From CANKHA01 sp035652315 (lineage in GTDB: Bacteria > Pseudomonadota > Alphaproteobacteria > Rhizobiales > Xanthobacteraceae): a stretch of DNA of 64,000 nt. The notes beneath the pieces are model-generated. The model was given only the letters and a program-made list of their open reading frames with translations. It did no database searches and was not told the DNA's origin. Position 1 is the first letter of the stretch. Every line of letters begins with the position of its first letter. The translations under genes and the position numbers were made by a program. Below are positions 42,214 to 50,846 of the stretch, in pieces. The stretch covers positions 1 through 64,000 of the forward strand of contig DASREA010000035.1 of NCBI GenBank assembly GCA_035652315.1, given 5' to 3'.

Positions 42214-43905
42214 ATGACTATCAATCTCAAGGTCCCCGACATTCGGGAGCTGAAGCCACGCATCACCGTTTTCGGAATCGGCGGGGCCGGCGGCAACGCC
42301 GTCAACAACATGATCACCGGCGGCTTGGCGGGGGTCGACTTCGTCGTCGCCAACACGGACGCGCAGGCGCTCACCATGTCGAAGGCCGAGCGCATCATCC
42401 AAATGGGCGTGCAGGTCACCGAGGGCCTCGGCGCCGGCTCGCAGCCCGATGTCGGGCGTGCCGCCGCCGAGGAGGTGATCGACGAAATCCGCGATCATCT
42501 TTCCGGGGCGCACATGGTCTTCGTCACCGCCGGCATGGGCGGCGGCACCGGGACCGGCGCCGCGCCCGTGGTCGCGCGGGTGGCGAAGGAAGCCGGCATC
42601 CTGACCGTCGGCGTCGTTACCAAGCCATTTCATTTCGAGGGGCAGCGCCGCATGCGCTTCGCCGAGCAGGGCATTCTCGAGCTGCAGAAATTCGTCGATA
42701 CGCTGCTCATCATTCCCAACCAGAATTTGTTCCGGGTGGCGAGCGAGAAGACGACATTCGCCGACGCCTTCGCCATGGCCGACCAGGTGCTGTTTTCCGG
42801 CGTTGGCTGCATCACCGACCTGATGGTCAAGGAAGGCCTGATCAATCTCGACTTTGCCGATGTGCGCGCGGTCATGCGCGAAATGGGCAAGGCGATGATG
42901 GGCACCGGCGAGGCATCGGGCGACAAACGGGCGCTGACCGCGGCGGAGGCGGCGATCTCCAATCCGCTGATCGACGATTCCTCGATGAAAGGCGCACGCG
43001 GCCTGTTGATTTCCATCACCGGCGGCAAGGACCTCACGCTTTATGAGGTCGACGAAGCGGCCACCCGAATCCGTGAGGAAGTCGATCAGGACGCCAATAT
43101 CATTGTCGGCGCCACTTTCGACGAAAGCCTCGAGGGTATCGTGCGGGTTTCGGTCGTCGCCACGGGCATCGACAGCGCGGCGCGGCAGGCGGCCGCCACG
43201 GAGAACCGCATCGCCGAGCTGACCCACAAGCTGCGCAACGAGCACCCGCGGCAGACCGAGCGCATCGAGCGCGCGGACGCCGCCGCCAAGCCGCGTCCCG
43301 CCGCGGCTTCACCTTCGGCATTTACGGATAGCGTGGAGTCCGCCGCCAAGGCTGCGGTGGCGGCCGCCGTGCTGCCGCCGACGGCGGTGGAGGACGTGAT
43401 GATCCGTCCGATCACGCCGAAGCCGTCGCTGTTCCCCGAGCCCGCTCCTGAGCATGAGGTGCCGGAATCGGTGGGCAAGAGCTTCATTCCGCCACGTCCG
43501 GAACGCGCCGCCGTTCGCACGCCGCGCATGCCGCGCATCGACGAGTTGCCGTTGCCCGCGCAGAACCAGCTTCGCGCCAAGCGCGGCGTGGTTAGCGACG
43601 CCGATCACCCGGAGAAGCGCCGCATGACGCTGATGCAACGGCTTGCCTCGGTCGGCCTCGGGCGCCGCGACGACGCCGAAGCGCAGGCGCGGGCGTCGCG
43701 CACAACGCCTCCCGCTTTCGAGCGGCCGCCGTCGTTTCCGCCGCAACGGCCGATCGAATCGCGGCAGTCGGAGCCGGTCTCCGAATACGCCAAGCGCGCC
43801 GCGCCGCAGGGCCTGGATCCCATGGGCCGGCAGGCCCCTGTGCATAATTCGCCGGAGGACGACCAACTCGACATCCCGGCCTTCCTTCGCCGCCAGGTTA
43901 ACTGA
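42214..43905 (+). CDS. ftsZ: Cell division GTPase FtsZ
   Basis: A 563-residue tubulin homologue forming the Z ring. GTP-binding residues: GIGGAGGNAVNNMI (21-34), the tubulin signature GGGTGTG at 109-115 and NxxFAD-type DFADVRAVM. The folded core ends near residue 320 (VVATGIDSAARQ). A disordered linker of about 230 residues rich in Pro, Ala, Arg and Glu follows, then the conserved C-terminal peptide LDIPAFLRRQVN at 552-563 that binds FtsA. Long linkers are normal in Hyphomicrobiales. GGAAGAGG lies before the ATG. A terminator follows. Confidence 0.98.
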   Translation: MTINLKVPDIRELKPRITVFGIGGAGGNAVNNMITGGLAGVDFVVANTDAQALTMSKAERIIQMGVQVTEGLGAGSQPDVGRAAAEEVIDEIRDHLSGAHMVFVTAGMGGGTGTGAAPVVARVAKEAGILTVGVVTKPFHFEGQRRMRFAEQGILELQKFVDTLLIIPNQNLFRVASEKTTFADAFAMADQVLFSGVGCITDLMVKEGLINLDFADVRAVMREMGKAMMGTGEASGDKRALTAAEAAISNPLIDDSSMKGARGLLISITGGKDLTLYEVDEAATRIREEVDQDANIIVGATFDESLEGIVRVSVVATGIDSAARQAAATENRIAELTHKLRNEHPRQTERIERADAAAKPRPAAASPSAFTDSVESAAKAAVAAAVLPPTAVEDVMIRPITPKPSLFPEPAPEHEVPESVGKSFIPPRPERAAVRTPRMPRIDELPLPAQNQLRAKRGVVSDADHPEKRRMTLMQRLASVGLGRRDDAEAQARASRTTPPAFERPPSFPPQRPIESRQSEPVSEYAKRAAPQGLDPMGRQAPVHNSPEDDQLDIPAFLRRQVN

Positions 43906-43921
43906 TGCGTTAAGATTTACT

Positions 43922-43961
43922 GGGGCCGCAGGGCGTTAAGCTGCGGCCCTCGGCTATTTTT
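43922..43961 (+). terminator. Rho-independent terminator after ftsZ
   Basis: A 10-base-pair stem (GGGGCCGCAG with CTGCGGCCCT, one G-U pair) around a 9-base loop is followed by CGGCTATTTTT with five T. It lies 16 bases after the ftsZ stop and should end dcw transcription, which fits a separate promoter for lpxC in the following 380 bases. Confidence 0.8.
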
Positions 43962-44339
43962 GACCACGGCGGCCGCCCGGGCCTTCGACTAATCCACTGA
44001 CCCGTATCAAGAAAATTTGATTGGGGGCGTTCAAGGGGTTGTTGATCCGGGCTTGGCGGCCGCCCGCCGGGCGCACCGGAAATGCCGGCCTTTGCCTTGG
44101 CCCTGGCAAGAATGGGGCAGGATCAAGGTAACAGTCGGTAAAAAAGCGTGAGTTGGAGTCGGTGGCCGGCTTTACTAAGCTCCACGTCACAAAAGGGGTT
44201 TTCGCCAAGCGGGGGCGAGGGGGAAATTCAAGACATCTTCCACTCTTCCGCTGTCCATTGATGGCGAATTCGCGGCCACAAATGTCATTGGGGGTTGGCC
44301 TTTCCGCTGTGCGCGGATGGCCAGTGTGCAGGCGAAAGA
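43962..44339 (+). other. ftsZ-lpxC intergenic region with probable lpxC promoter
   Basis: About 380 bases with no credible gene. It should carry the lpxC promoter and leader. Visible are AAGGTAACAGTCGGTAAAAAAG (AT-richer, at about 44125-44147), a GAGTC site near 44155 and two short inverted repeats (GGCGGCCGCC near 44056-44065). No riboswitch or small RNA was recognised. Confidence 0.4.
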
Positions 44340-45293
44340 ATGAAGGCGGGCAGACAAACCACGCTTCGTGATCAGGTTGCCGTTAGCGGCATTGGCGTGC
44401 ATTCCGGATTGCCGGTCACGCTCACGCTGCACCCGGCCGATGCCAATACCGGCCTCGTCTTTGTCCGTTCCAGCCCCGAAGGCCACTACGAGCGCGAAAT
44501 CCGCGCCGATGTGCGCTCGGTAACAGCCACCGAATTCCAGACCGTCCTCGGCGATTCCAACGGCCCGCTCGTCTGCACCGCCGAACACGTTCTCGCTGCC
44601 CTGCGAGGCCTCGGCATCGACAATGCGATGATCGAGCTCGATGGGCCCGAAGTTCCTATCCTCGATGGCAGTGCGTCGCCCTTCGTGACCGCCATCGATC
44701 AGGTCGGCATCGCCACGCTGAAAGAGTCCCGCCGTTACATCCAGGTGCTTAAGCCAATTCGCGTCGCCAAGGACGACGCCTATGGCGAGCTGCGGCCTTA
44801 TTCGCGCGGCTTCCGCATCGAGGCGGAAATCGATTTCCCGCATCCGCTGATCGGCCGCCAGACGCTGGCGCTGGACCTTGGCCCGCAAAGCTTCCGCCGT
44901 GAACTCGCCCGGGCGCGCACCTTTGGTTTCATGCGCGATGTCTCAAAATTGTGGAGCGCGGGATTCGCGCTCGGCGCTTCCTTCGAAAACACACTCGTCG
45001 TCACCGAAAACCGCGTCCTCAATCCTGACGGTCTGCGCTTCCCCGATGAATTCGTGCGTCACAAGGCGCTGGATGCGATCGGAGATTTGGCCCTGGCGGG
45101 CGCGCCGCTCCTGGCCGCTTATCGCACGGTGCGTGGCGGCCATAGGCTCAATCACGCGGTGCTTTGCGCGCTGATGGCCGATCCGGATGCCTGGACCTGG
45201 GTCGACGGCGTCGAGCAGAGCCGCCGCCCGCGTGGCCATGCCGAGCTGGTCGGCGGGCTCGTCGCTCCGGCCTACGGGCCGGATAAATCCTAG
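44340..45293 (+). CDS. lpxC: UDP-3-O-acyl-N-acetylglucosamine deacetylase LpxC
   Basis: A 317-residue zinc deacetylase, the first committed step of lipid A synthesis. Zinc ligands are His83 (TAEHVLA), His241 and Asp245 (VRHKALDAIGD); the general base/acid region includes His268 (GGH). VSGIGVHSGLPV at 15-26 and ELDGPEVPILDGSASPFV are also typical. The ATG at 44340 is chosen because the start MKAGRQTTLRDQV fits the family; the frame is open from 44295. The gene lies between ftsZ and bamD as in many alphaproteobacteria. Confidence 0.97.
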   Translation: MKAGRQTTLRDQVAVSGIGVHSGLPVTLTLHPADANTGLVFVRSSPEGHYEREIRADVRSVTATEFQTVLGDSNGPLVCTAEHVLAALRGLGIDNAMIELDGPEVPILDGSASPFVTAIDQVGIATLKESRRYIQVLKPIRVAKDDAYGELRPYSRGFRIEAEIDFPHPLIGRQTLALDLGPQSFRRELARARTFGFMRDVSKLWSAGFALGASFENTLVVTENRVLNPDGLRFPDEFVRHKALDAIGDLALAGAPLLAAYRTVRGGHRLNHAVLCALMADPDAWTWVDGVEQSRRPRGHAELVGGLVAPAYGPDKS

Positions 45294-45420
45294 CCCTTAA
45301 CCTTTCGCCACATTCCCGGCCGATTGGCGGCATATTCGATGGCCGGTGCGCACCTTTTCCGCTAGATAGAACGCGTTTTGCGAGGGTGCGGGCCACGGCC
45401 GGGGGATTCTGAACATTCGC

Positions 45421-46308
45421 ATGTCGTTTCTGCCATCAAGCTCCCTTGCGCGCCCGCGTGTACGCGGTTTCGCCTTCGTTCTGGCCTTGAGCCTGCTGGC
45501 GCCTGCGCTCGGCGGCTGCAGCAGCGGCTTCACCCTGGGTTCGCTCAACCCTTTCGCCAAGCCGCCAGACCCTCCCGACCAGCCGCCCGAAAAGCTCTAT
45601 AACGAAGGGCTTTATCTGCTGAATGAGAAGGAAGATTACGGCCGCGCGATCACCCGTTTCGAGGAAGTGGACCGCGAGCATCCTTATTCGGACTGGGCGC
45701 GCAAATCGCTGCTCATGGGGGCCTATGCATCCTATAAGGCTGGCGATTACGACAAATGCATTGAAGCCGCGAAGCGATATATCACCTTGCATCCCGGCAC
45801 CGCCGACGCCGCCTACGCGCAATATCTGATTGGGTCGGCCGAGTTCGACCAGATCCCCGATGTCACGCGCGATCAGGCGATGACGCAAAAGGCGCTTAAT
45901 GACCTCGAGGAAGTGGTCCGCAAGTATCCGGACACCGAATACGCCGCCAGCGCCCGCCGCAAGCTGGACGTTACCCGCGACCAGCTCGCCGGCCAGGAAA
46001 TGCAAATCGGCCGCTTCTACATGAACAAGCGCGACTTCACCGGCGCAATCAATCGCTTCAAGGTGGTCGTCACCCAGTATCAGACCACGCGCGAAGTCGA
46101 GGAAGCGCTCATGCGGCTGACCGAGGCCTATATGTCGCTCGGCATTGTCGATGAGGCGCAGACCGCCGCCGCGGTGCTCGGCCACAACTTTCCGGACAGC
46201 CCCTGGTACCAGGACGCCTATCGGCTGGTGAAGAGCGGCGGGCTCGAGCCGGCGGAAAACAAGGCCTCCTGGATCAGCAAGGCCTTCAAGAAAGTCGGCC
46301 TCGGCTAG
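45421..46308 (+). CDS. bamD: Outer membrane assembly lipoprotein BamD
   Basis: A 295-residue lipoprotein of the BAM complex, which inserts beta-barrel proteins in the outer membrane. The signal peptide ends in the lipobox LGGC, with Cys33 as the lipidated residue. Five TPR-like repeats follow (for example LYNEGLYLLNEKEDYGRAITRFEEV and MQIGRFYMNKRDFTGAINRFKVVV, key residues only). The protein lies 127 bases after lpxC. A family B repeat follows its stop. Confidence 0.96.
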   Translation: MSFLPSSSLARPRVRGFAFVLALSLLAPALGGCSSGFTLGSLNPFAKPPDPPDQPPEKLYNEGLYLLNEKEDYGRAITRFEEVDREHPYSDWARKSLLMGAYASYKAGDYDKCIEAAKRYITLHPGTADAAYAQYLIGSAEFDQIPDVTRDQAMTQKALNDLEEVVRKYPDTEYAASARRKLDVTRDQLAGQEMQIGRFYMNKRDFTGAINRFKVVVTQYQTTREVEEALMRLTEAYMSLGIVDEAQTAAAVLGHNFPDSPWYQDAYRLVKSGGLEPAENKASWISKAFKKVGLG

Positions 46309-46413
46309 GCCGGTTCACGTGGCATCCACATGCCTCATGCCCGGCCTTGTGCCGGTCCTCCACGTCTTTACAACTTGACCGTGGATGGCCGGGCCAATCC
46401 CGGCCATGACAGG
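46309..46413. repeat. Repeat, family B (GGCCGGG...CCCGGCC type), between bamD and recN
   Basis: The 113-base gap holds CATGCCCGGCCTTGTGCCGG, TCCTCCACGTCTTTACAACT and GTGGATGGCCGGGCCAATCC followed by CGGCCATGAC. The arms GGCCGGG and CCCGGCC fold back. The same family appears at 57050 and 57291. It ends 8 bases before the recN ATG and so may include the recN translation start region. Confidence 0.75.
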
Positions 46414-46421
46414 CCAATGCC

Positions 46422-48095
46422 ATGCTCTCGCGGCTATCCATACGCGACATCGTTCTCATCGACCGGCTCGATATCGAGTTGGGCGAGGGACTCTCGGTGC
46501 TGACCGGTGAGACCGGCGCCGGCAAATCGATCCTGCTCGACGCCTTCGCGCTGGCTTTGGGGGCGCGCGGCGATGCCGGCTTGGTGCGCCATGGCGCCGA
46601 ACAGGGCCAGGTGACGGCGGTGTTCGACGTGCCGGCCCGGCATCCGGCGCGGCTGTGGCTTGCGGCCAACGATATCGCTGGCGACGACGCGCTGATCCTG
46701 CGGCGGGTGCAGCTCGCCGATGGGCGCACGCGCGCTTTCGTCAACGACCAGCCGGTGAGCGTCCAGGTGCTGAAGAGCCTCGGCGCCTTGCTGGTGGAAA
46801 TCCACGGTCAGCACGACGAGCGCGCGCTGGTCGACGCGGCCGCCCATCGCAGCCTGCTGGATGCTTTCGGCGGTCTCGAGGCCGATGCCGCGGCGGTCGA
46901 GAATTTTTGGCAGCAAAGCCGCGCGGCGCAGGAGGCGGCGGCCGCGCACCGGGCGGAGGTGGAGAGGGCCCAGCGCGAGGCGGACTGGCTGCGCCATGCC
47001 GCCGACGAGCTGCAGACCTTGGCGCCGCAGCCGGGCGAGGAGACCGCGCTCGCCGAGCGCCGCAGCGCCATGATGCAGGCCGAAAAGGTCTCCGGCGATC
47101 TGCGCGAAGCCTACGAGGCCGTGGCCGGCAATCAGGCGCCCGCCGCCGCGCTGGCCGCCGCCGCGCGTAGGCTCGAGCGGCGCAACGCGCAGGCGCCCGC
47201 GCTGGTCGAGCCGGCGATCAAGGCGCTGGATTCCGCCTTGGCCGGCCTGGAAGACGCGCGGCTGCATCTCGAACAGGCGTTGCGGCTTGCCGATTTCGAT
47301 CCCGCCGAACTTGAACGCATCGAGGAACGGCTGTTCGCGCTGCGGGCCGCGGCGCGCAAATACGGCGTGGCGGTGGACGACCTCGCCGCCCGCGCGGAGA
47401 AATACCGGCAGGATCTGGCGCTGATCGATGCCGGCGCGGCGCAACTGGCCGCGCTCGAGGCTGCCGCCGCCGATGCCGGGCTGCGTTATGCGAAGGCCGC
47501 CCAGGCGCTGTCCGCCGCCCGCGCCAAGGCCGCCGATGCGCTCGATAAGGCGGTGAACAAGGAACTGAAGCCGCTCAAGCTCGAACGCGCGGTCTTTTCC
47601 ACGCAGGTGACCAGCGACGAAGGCTCCGGCGGGCCGAACGGCATCGACCGCGTCGAGTTCTGGGTGCAGACCAACCCCGGCACCCGGCCGGGGCCATTGA
47701 TGAAGGTCGCCTCCGGCGGCGAACTGGCACGTTTCCTTCTGGCGCTGAAGGTCGTGCTGGCCGATCGGGGCTCGGCACCGACGCTGATCTTCGACGAGAT
47801 CGACACCGGCGTCGGCGGCGCGGTCGCCGATGCCATCGGCGTGCGTCTGGCGCGGCTTGCTTCCGGCGTGCAGGTTGTCACCGTCACCCATGCGCCGCAG
47901 GTCGCCGCGCGCGCCGCGCGGCATTTCCTCATCAGCAAGGAGGCCCTGGACAAGGGACGCCGCGTCGTCACCCGCGTCACGGAAGTCGCGGAACATCATC
48001 GGCGCGAGGAAATCGCCCGCATGCTGGCCGGCGCGGAAATCACCATGGAAGCCCGCGCCGCCGCCGAGCGGCTGATAAGGGCGGCGACGGGCTAA
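46422..48095 (+). CDS. recN: DNA repair protein RecN
   Basis: A 557-residue SMC-like ATPase for double-strand break repair. Walker A is LTGETGAGKSILLDAF (about residues 27-42); the N-lobe also shows LVEIHGQHDERALVD. A long coiled-coil region rich in Ala/Arg/Glu runs from about 150 to 370. The C-lobe has the signature KVASGGELARFLLALKVVL, Walker B TLIFDEIDTGVGGAVADAIG and VTVTHAPQVAARA. The length matches RecN. A family A repeat unit begins 13 bases after its stop. Confidence 0.96.
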   Translation: MLSRLSIRDIVLIDRLDIELGEGLSVLTGETGAGKSILLDAFALALGARGDAGLVRHGAEQGQVTAVFDVPARHPARLWLAANDIAGDDALILRRVQLADGRTRAFVNDQPVSVQVLKSLGALLVEIHGQHDERALVDAAAHRSLLDAFGGLEADAAAVENFWQQSRAAQEAAAAHRAEVERAQREADWLRHAADELQTLAPQPGEETALAERRSAMMQAEKVSGDLREAYEAVAGNQAPAAALAAAARRLERRNAQAPALVEPAIKALDSALAGLEDARLHLEQALRLADFDPAELERIEERLFALRAAARKYGVAVDDLAARAEKYRQDLALIDAGAAQLAALEAAAADAGLRYAKAAQALSAARAKAADALDKAVNKELKPLKLERAVFSTQVTSDEGSGGPNGIDRVEFWVQTNPGTRPGPLMKVASGGELARFLLALKVVLADRGSAPTLIFDEIDTGVGGAVADAIGVRLARLASGVQVVTVTHAPQVAARAARHFLISKEALDKGRRVVTRVTEVAEHHRREEIARMLAGAEITMEARAAAERLIRAATG

Positions 48096-48107
48096 TATGT
48101 TTTTGTC

Positions 48108-48526
48108 GTCATTCCGGGGCGCGCTTCCTCGGTCATTCGGGACACGCGAAGCGTGGACCCGGAATCCAGAGATAAGCACTACCGCGTGATTTCAGGATAC
48201 AAATCCCGCCAATCCGGATTGGTTTTCTCGATCAATTCGACCTTCCAAGCCTGCCGCCATTTTTTCAATTCTTTCTCGCGAACGATTGCGGTCGTCGGGT
48301 CGCCGTAGCGTTCAAACCACAGGAGACGGCGGCTATCATAGCGAGAGGTAAACCCTGGAAGCGCCTTCGCCTTGTGCTCATAAACCCGTCGCACGATATC
48401 TTTCGTGACGCCGAGGTAAAGCGTTCCTTGTTTTCGTGATGCAAGCAGATAAACATAGAACATTGAAAACGCCAATCGAGCCTCCGGATTCCGGGTTCGC
48501 GGGCTTCGCCCGCGCCCCGGAATGAC
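48108..48526 (-). mobile_element. Composite palindromic element (family A) carrying a GIY-YIG nuclease gene
   Basis: The left end (48108 to about 48171) starts GTCATTCCGGGGCGCG and ends CCCGGAATCCAGAG; the right end (about 48483-48526) starts CCGGATTCCGGGTTCGCGG and ends CCCCGGAATGAC. Together they match one family A repeat, with the GIY-YIG gene occupying its centre: the gene stop is 7-8 bases from the left inner arm and the ATG 20 bases from the right inner arm. Solo copies of 91-106 bases occur elsewhere in the window without the gene. Mobility is inferred, not shown; no target duplication was clear by eye. Confidence 0.7.
48179..48463 (-). CDS. GIY-YIG nuclease family protein
   Basis: A 94-residue single-domain nuclease. 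FYVYLLASRK (GIY position) and TLYLGVTKDIVRRVYEHK (YIG position with the catalytic Arg) are followed by LLWFERYGDPTTAIVREKELKKW, which carries the metal-binding Glu, as in UPF0213/YhbQ-type proteins. The frame stays open upstream through the repeat (VIPGRGRSPRTRNPE), but the ATG at 48463 starts exactly at the domain. It lies inside a palindromic repeat between recN and ligA on the opposite strand to both. It may act on the repeat's own DNA; this is inference. Confidence 0.85.
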   Translation of the reverse strand: MFYVYLLASRKQGTLYLGVTKDIVRRVYEHKAKALPGFTSRYDSRRLLWFERYGDPTTAIVREKELKKWRQAWKVELIEKTNPDWRDLYPEITR

Positions 48527-48536
48527 GATCAATATC

Positions 48537-50684
48537 ATGCCCCCGCGCGACACCAGCAAAACTCCCGTTTCCGACCTCACCGAAAAACAGGCCAAGGCGG
48601 AGCATGCGCGGCTTGCTCGCGAAATCGCGGAGAACGATCGCCGCTACTACCAGCAGGACGCGCCGACCATCACCGACGCCGAATACGACCGGCTGCGCCG
48701 CCGTTATGAGGATATCGAGAAGCGTTTTCCCGCACTGCGCACGCCGGAGAGCCTCACCATGCGCGTGGGCGCCGCGCCTATCCGCGGCTTCGCCAAGGTG
48801 CGCCATGCGGTGCCGATGCTCTCGCTCGACAATGCTTTCAGCGAGGAGGAAGTCGCCGATTTCGTGGAACGCATCCGCCGCTTCCTCAAACTAGCCGCCG
48901 ACGAAAAGATCGTCTTCACCGCTGAGCCGAAGATCGATGGCCTGTCGATGTCGCTGCGCTACGAGAACGGCGAACTGGTCACCGGGGCCACGCGGGGCGA
49001 CGGCACCGAAGGCGAGGACGTCACCGCCAATGTCAAAACCGTGAAGGACATCCCGCATCGGCTGAAGGGCCGCGACGTGCCGAAGGTCTGTGAAATCCGC
49101 GGCGAGATCTACATGACCAAGCAGGACTTCCTTGCCCTGAACGAAAGGCAAGCGGCGGCGGGAGGGCAGATCTTCGCCAATCCACGCAATTCGGCGGCCG
49201 GATCGCTGCGCCAGAAGGATCCGGCGATCACCGCCTCGCGTCCGCTTGGCTTTTTCGCTTACGGCTGGGGCGAATTGAGCGAACCGGCCGCGGCAACGCA
49301 ATCGGGCATGCTCAAATGGTTCGCCGGGCTTGGTTTCAGGACCAATCCGCTGTGGAAGCCGGTATCTTCAGTCGAGCAGATGATCGCCTTCCATCGCGAA
49401 ATCGAGAGCGAACGCGCCGAGCTCGACTACGACATCGACGGCGTCGTGTACAAAGTCGATCGTCTGGACTGGCAGCAGCGGCTTGGCTTCGTCACGCGCT
49501 CGCCGCGCTGGGCCATCGCGCACAAGTTCCCCGCGGAGCGTGCGCTCACCGTGGTGCGCGGCGTGCTGATTACTGTCGGCCGCACCGGCGCGCTGACACC
49601 GACGGCGCAGCTCGATCCGGTCAGCGTCGGTGGCGTCATCGTCCAGAACGTGACCTTGCACAACGAGGATTACATCAAAGGCATCGGCGGCGGTGGGGAG
49701 GTGCTGCGCGAGGGCCGGGATATCCGCATCGGCGACACGGTCATTATCCAGCGCGCGGGCGATGTGATCCCGCAGATCGTCGACGTGGTCATCGAGAAAC
49801 GTCCAAAGGACGCCAAGCCCTACCGCTTTCCGAAAAAGTGCCCGTGCCCGCTGCACACCGAAGTCGTGCGCGAGACCACTGCGACCGGGGAGGAAGGCGC
49901 GCGGCTGCGCTGCACCGGCGAATTCGCCTGTCCGTACCAGAAGATCGAGCATTTGAAACTGTTCGCATCGCGCCGCGCCTTCGACATCGAGGGGTTCGGC
50001 GAAAAGCAGATCGAATTGTTCTTCGACAAAGGCTGGGTGCGCGAACCTGCCGACATCTTCACGTTGGAGGAGCGCAACAAGACGATCAGACTCGAAGAAG
50101 AGGAAGGCTACGGCGAGACCTCGGTCCGCAATCTCTTCGCGGCGATCGAGCAGCGCCGCCGGATCTCTCTCGATCGCTTCATCTATGCGCTCGGCATCCG
50201 TCATGTCGGCGAGACGACGGCGCTGGCGCTCGCCCGCGGCTATGGCTCATGGAAGGCATTTCATGATGCCTGCCTGAAAGTTGCCAACGATGACGCGGAG
50301 GCGATTGCGGAAATGGATGCGCTCGATCAGATCGGCGATACCGTGATCGAGAGCGTCAAAACCTATTTCGGGGAGGAGCATAACCGCCGGATCGTCGAGC
50401 GCCTGACCAGGGAAGTGCAAATCCTCGATGCCGAGCGGCCGAGGGCCGACAGCCCGGTCGCCGGTAAGACGGTGGTCTTTACCGGGGCGCTGGAGAAAAT
50501 GACGCGCGACGAAGCCAAGGCCATGGCCGAGCGGCTCGGCGCCAAGGTGGCGGGCTCGGTGTCTCGAAAAACCGATTACGTGGTTGCCGGTCCCGGCGCC
50601 GGGTCCAAGCTGACGGATGCGAAGAAGCACGGTGTTGCCGTGCTGACCGAAGACGAATGGTTTGAATTGGTGGGGAGGCGTTAG
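48537..50684 (+). CDS. ligA: NAD-dependent DNA ligase LigA
   Basis: A 715-residue ligase. The adenylated lysine is Lys132 in EPKIDGLS. Other signatures: YYQQDAPTITDAEYDRL, HAVPMLSLDNAFSEEE, GDGTEGEDVTANVKT, PRNSAAGSLRQKD, YDIDGVVYKVD, the four-cysteine zinc finger (CPCPLHTE, LRCTGEFACPYQ), helix-hairpin-helix repeats and the C-terminal BRCT domain (GKTVVFTGALEKMTRDEAKAMAE, key G-x-x-x-x-x-T-G). The ATG at 48537 is preferred; one at 48522 lies in the end of the upstream repeat. Confidence 0.96.
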   Translation: MPPRDTSKTPVSDLTEKQAKAEHARLAREIAENDRRYYQQDAPTITDAEYDRLRRRYEDIEKRFPALRTPESLTMRVGAAPIRGFAKVRHAVPMLSLDNAFSEEEVADFVERIRRFLKLAADEKIVFTAEPKIDGLSMSLRYENGELVTGATRGDGTEGEDVTANVKTVKDIPHRLKGRDVPKVCEIRGEIYMTKQDFLALNERQAAAGGQIFANPRNSAAGSLRQKDPAITASRPLGFFAYGWGELSEPAAATQSGMLKWFAGLGFRTNPLWKPVSSVEQMIAFHREIESERAELDYDIDGVVYKVDRLDWQQRLGFVTRSPRWAIAHKFPAERALTVVRGVLITVGRTGALTPTAQLDPVSVGGVIVQNVTLHNEDYIKGIGGGGEVLREGRDIRIGDTVIIQRAGDVIPQIVDVVIEKRPKDAKPYRFPKKCPCPLHTEVVRETTATGEEGARLRCTGEFACPYQKIEHLKLFASRRAFDIEGFGEKQIELFFDKGWVREPADIFTLEERNKTIRLEEEEGYGETSVRNLFAAIEQRRRISLDRFIYALGIRHVGETTALALARGYGSWKAFHDACLKVANDDAEAIAEMDALDQIGDTVIESVKTYFGEEHNRRIVERLTREVQILDAERPRADSPVAGKTVVFTGALEKMTRDEAKAMAERLGAKVAGSVSRKTDYVVAGPGAGSKLTDAKKHGVAVLTEDEWFELVGRR

Positions 50685-50691
50685 TGTTTTC

Positions 50692-50788
50692 GTCATTCCA
50701 GGGCGCGCGCAGCGCGAACCCGGAAACCAGACGCACGCTGTGCCTTGCCGCTGGAATCCGGGTCCGGCCGTTGGCCGTCCCGGAATGA
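50692..50788. repeat. Palindromic repeat, family A, after ligA
   Basis: A 97-base copy starting GTCATTCCAGGGCGCG and ending CCCGGAATGAC, with inner arms CCCGGAAACCAG and CTGGAATCCGGG. It begins 7 bases after the ligA stop and may end its transcript. The peptidase gene on the other strand ends 58 bases further. Confidence 0.88.
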
Positions 50789-50846
50789 CGGCGAGAGAAT
50801 GTCCACGCGGCTCTTCAGCTCTCCCCGCGCGCGGGGAGACGGCGAT

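Noticed and set aside
43962..44339. A small RNA or riboswitch in the ftsZ-lpxC gap
   Set aside because: Only short inverted repeats are visible; no known motif or conserved structure could be identified by eye.
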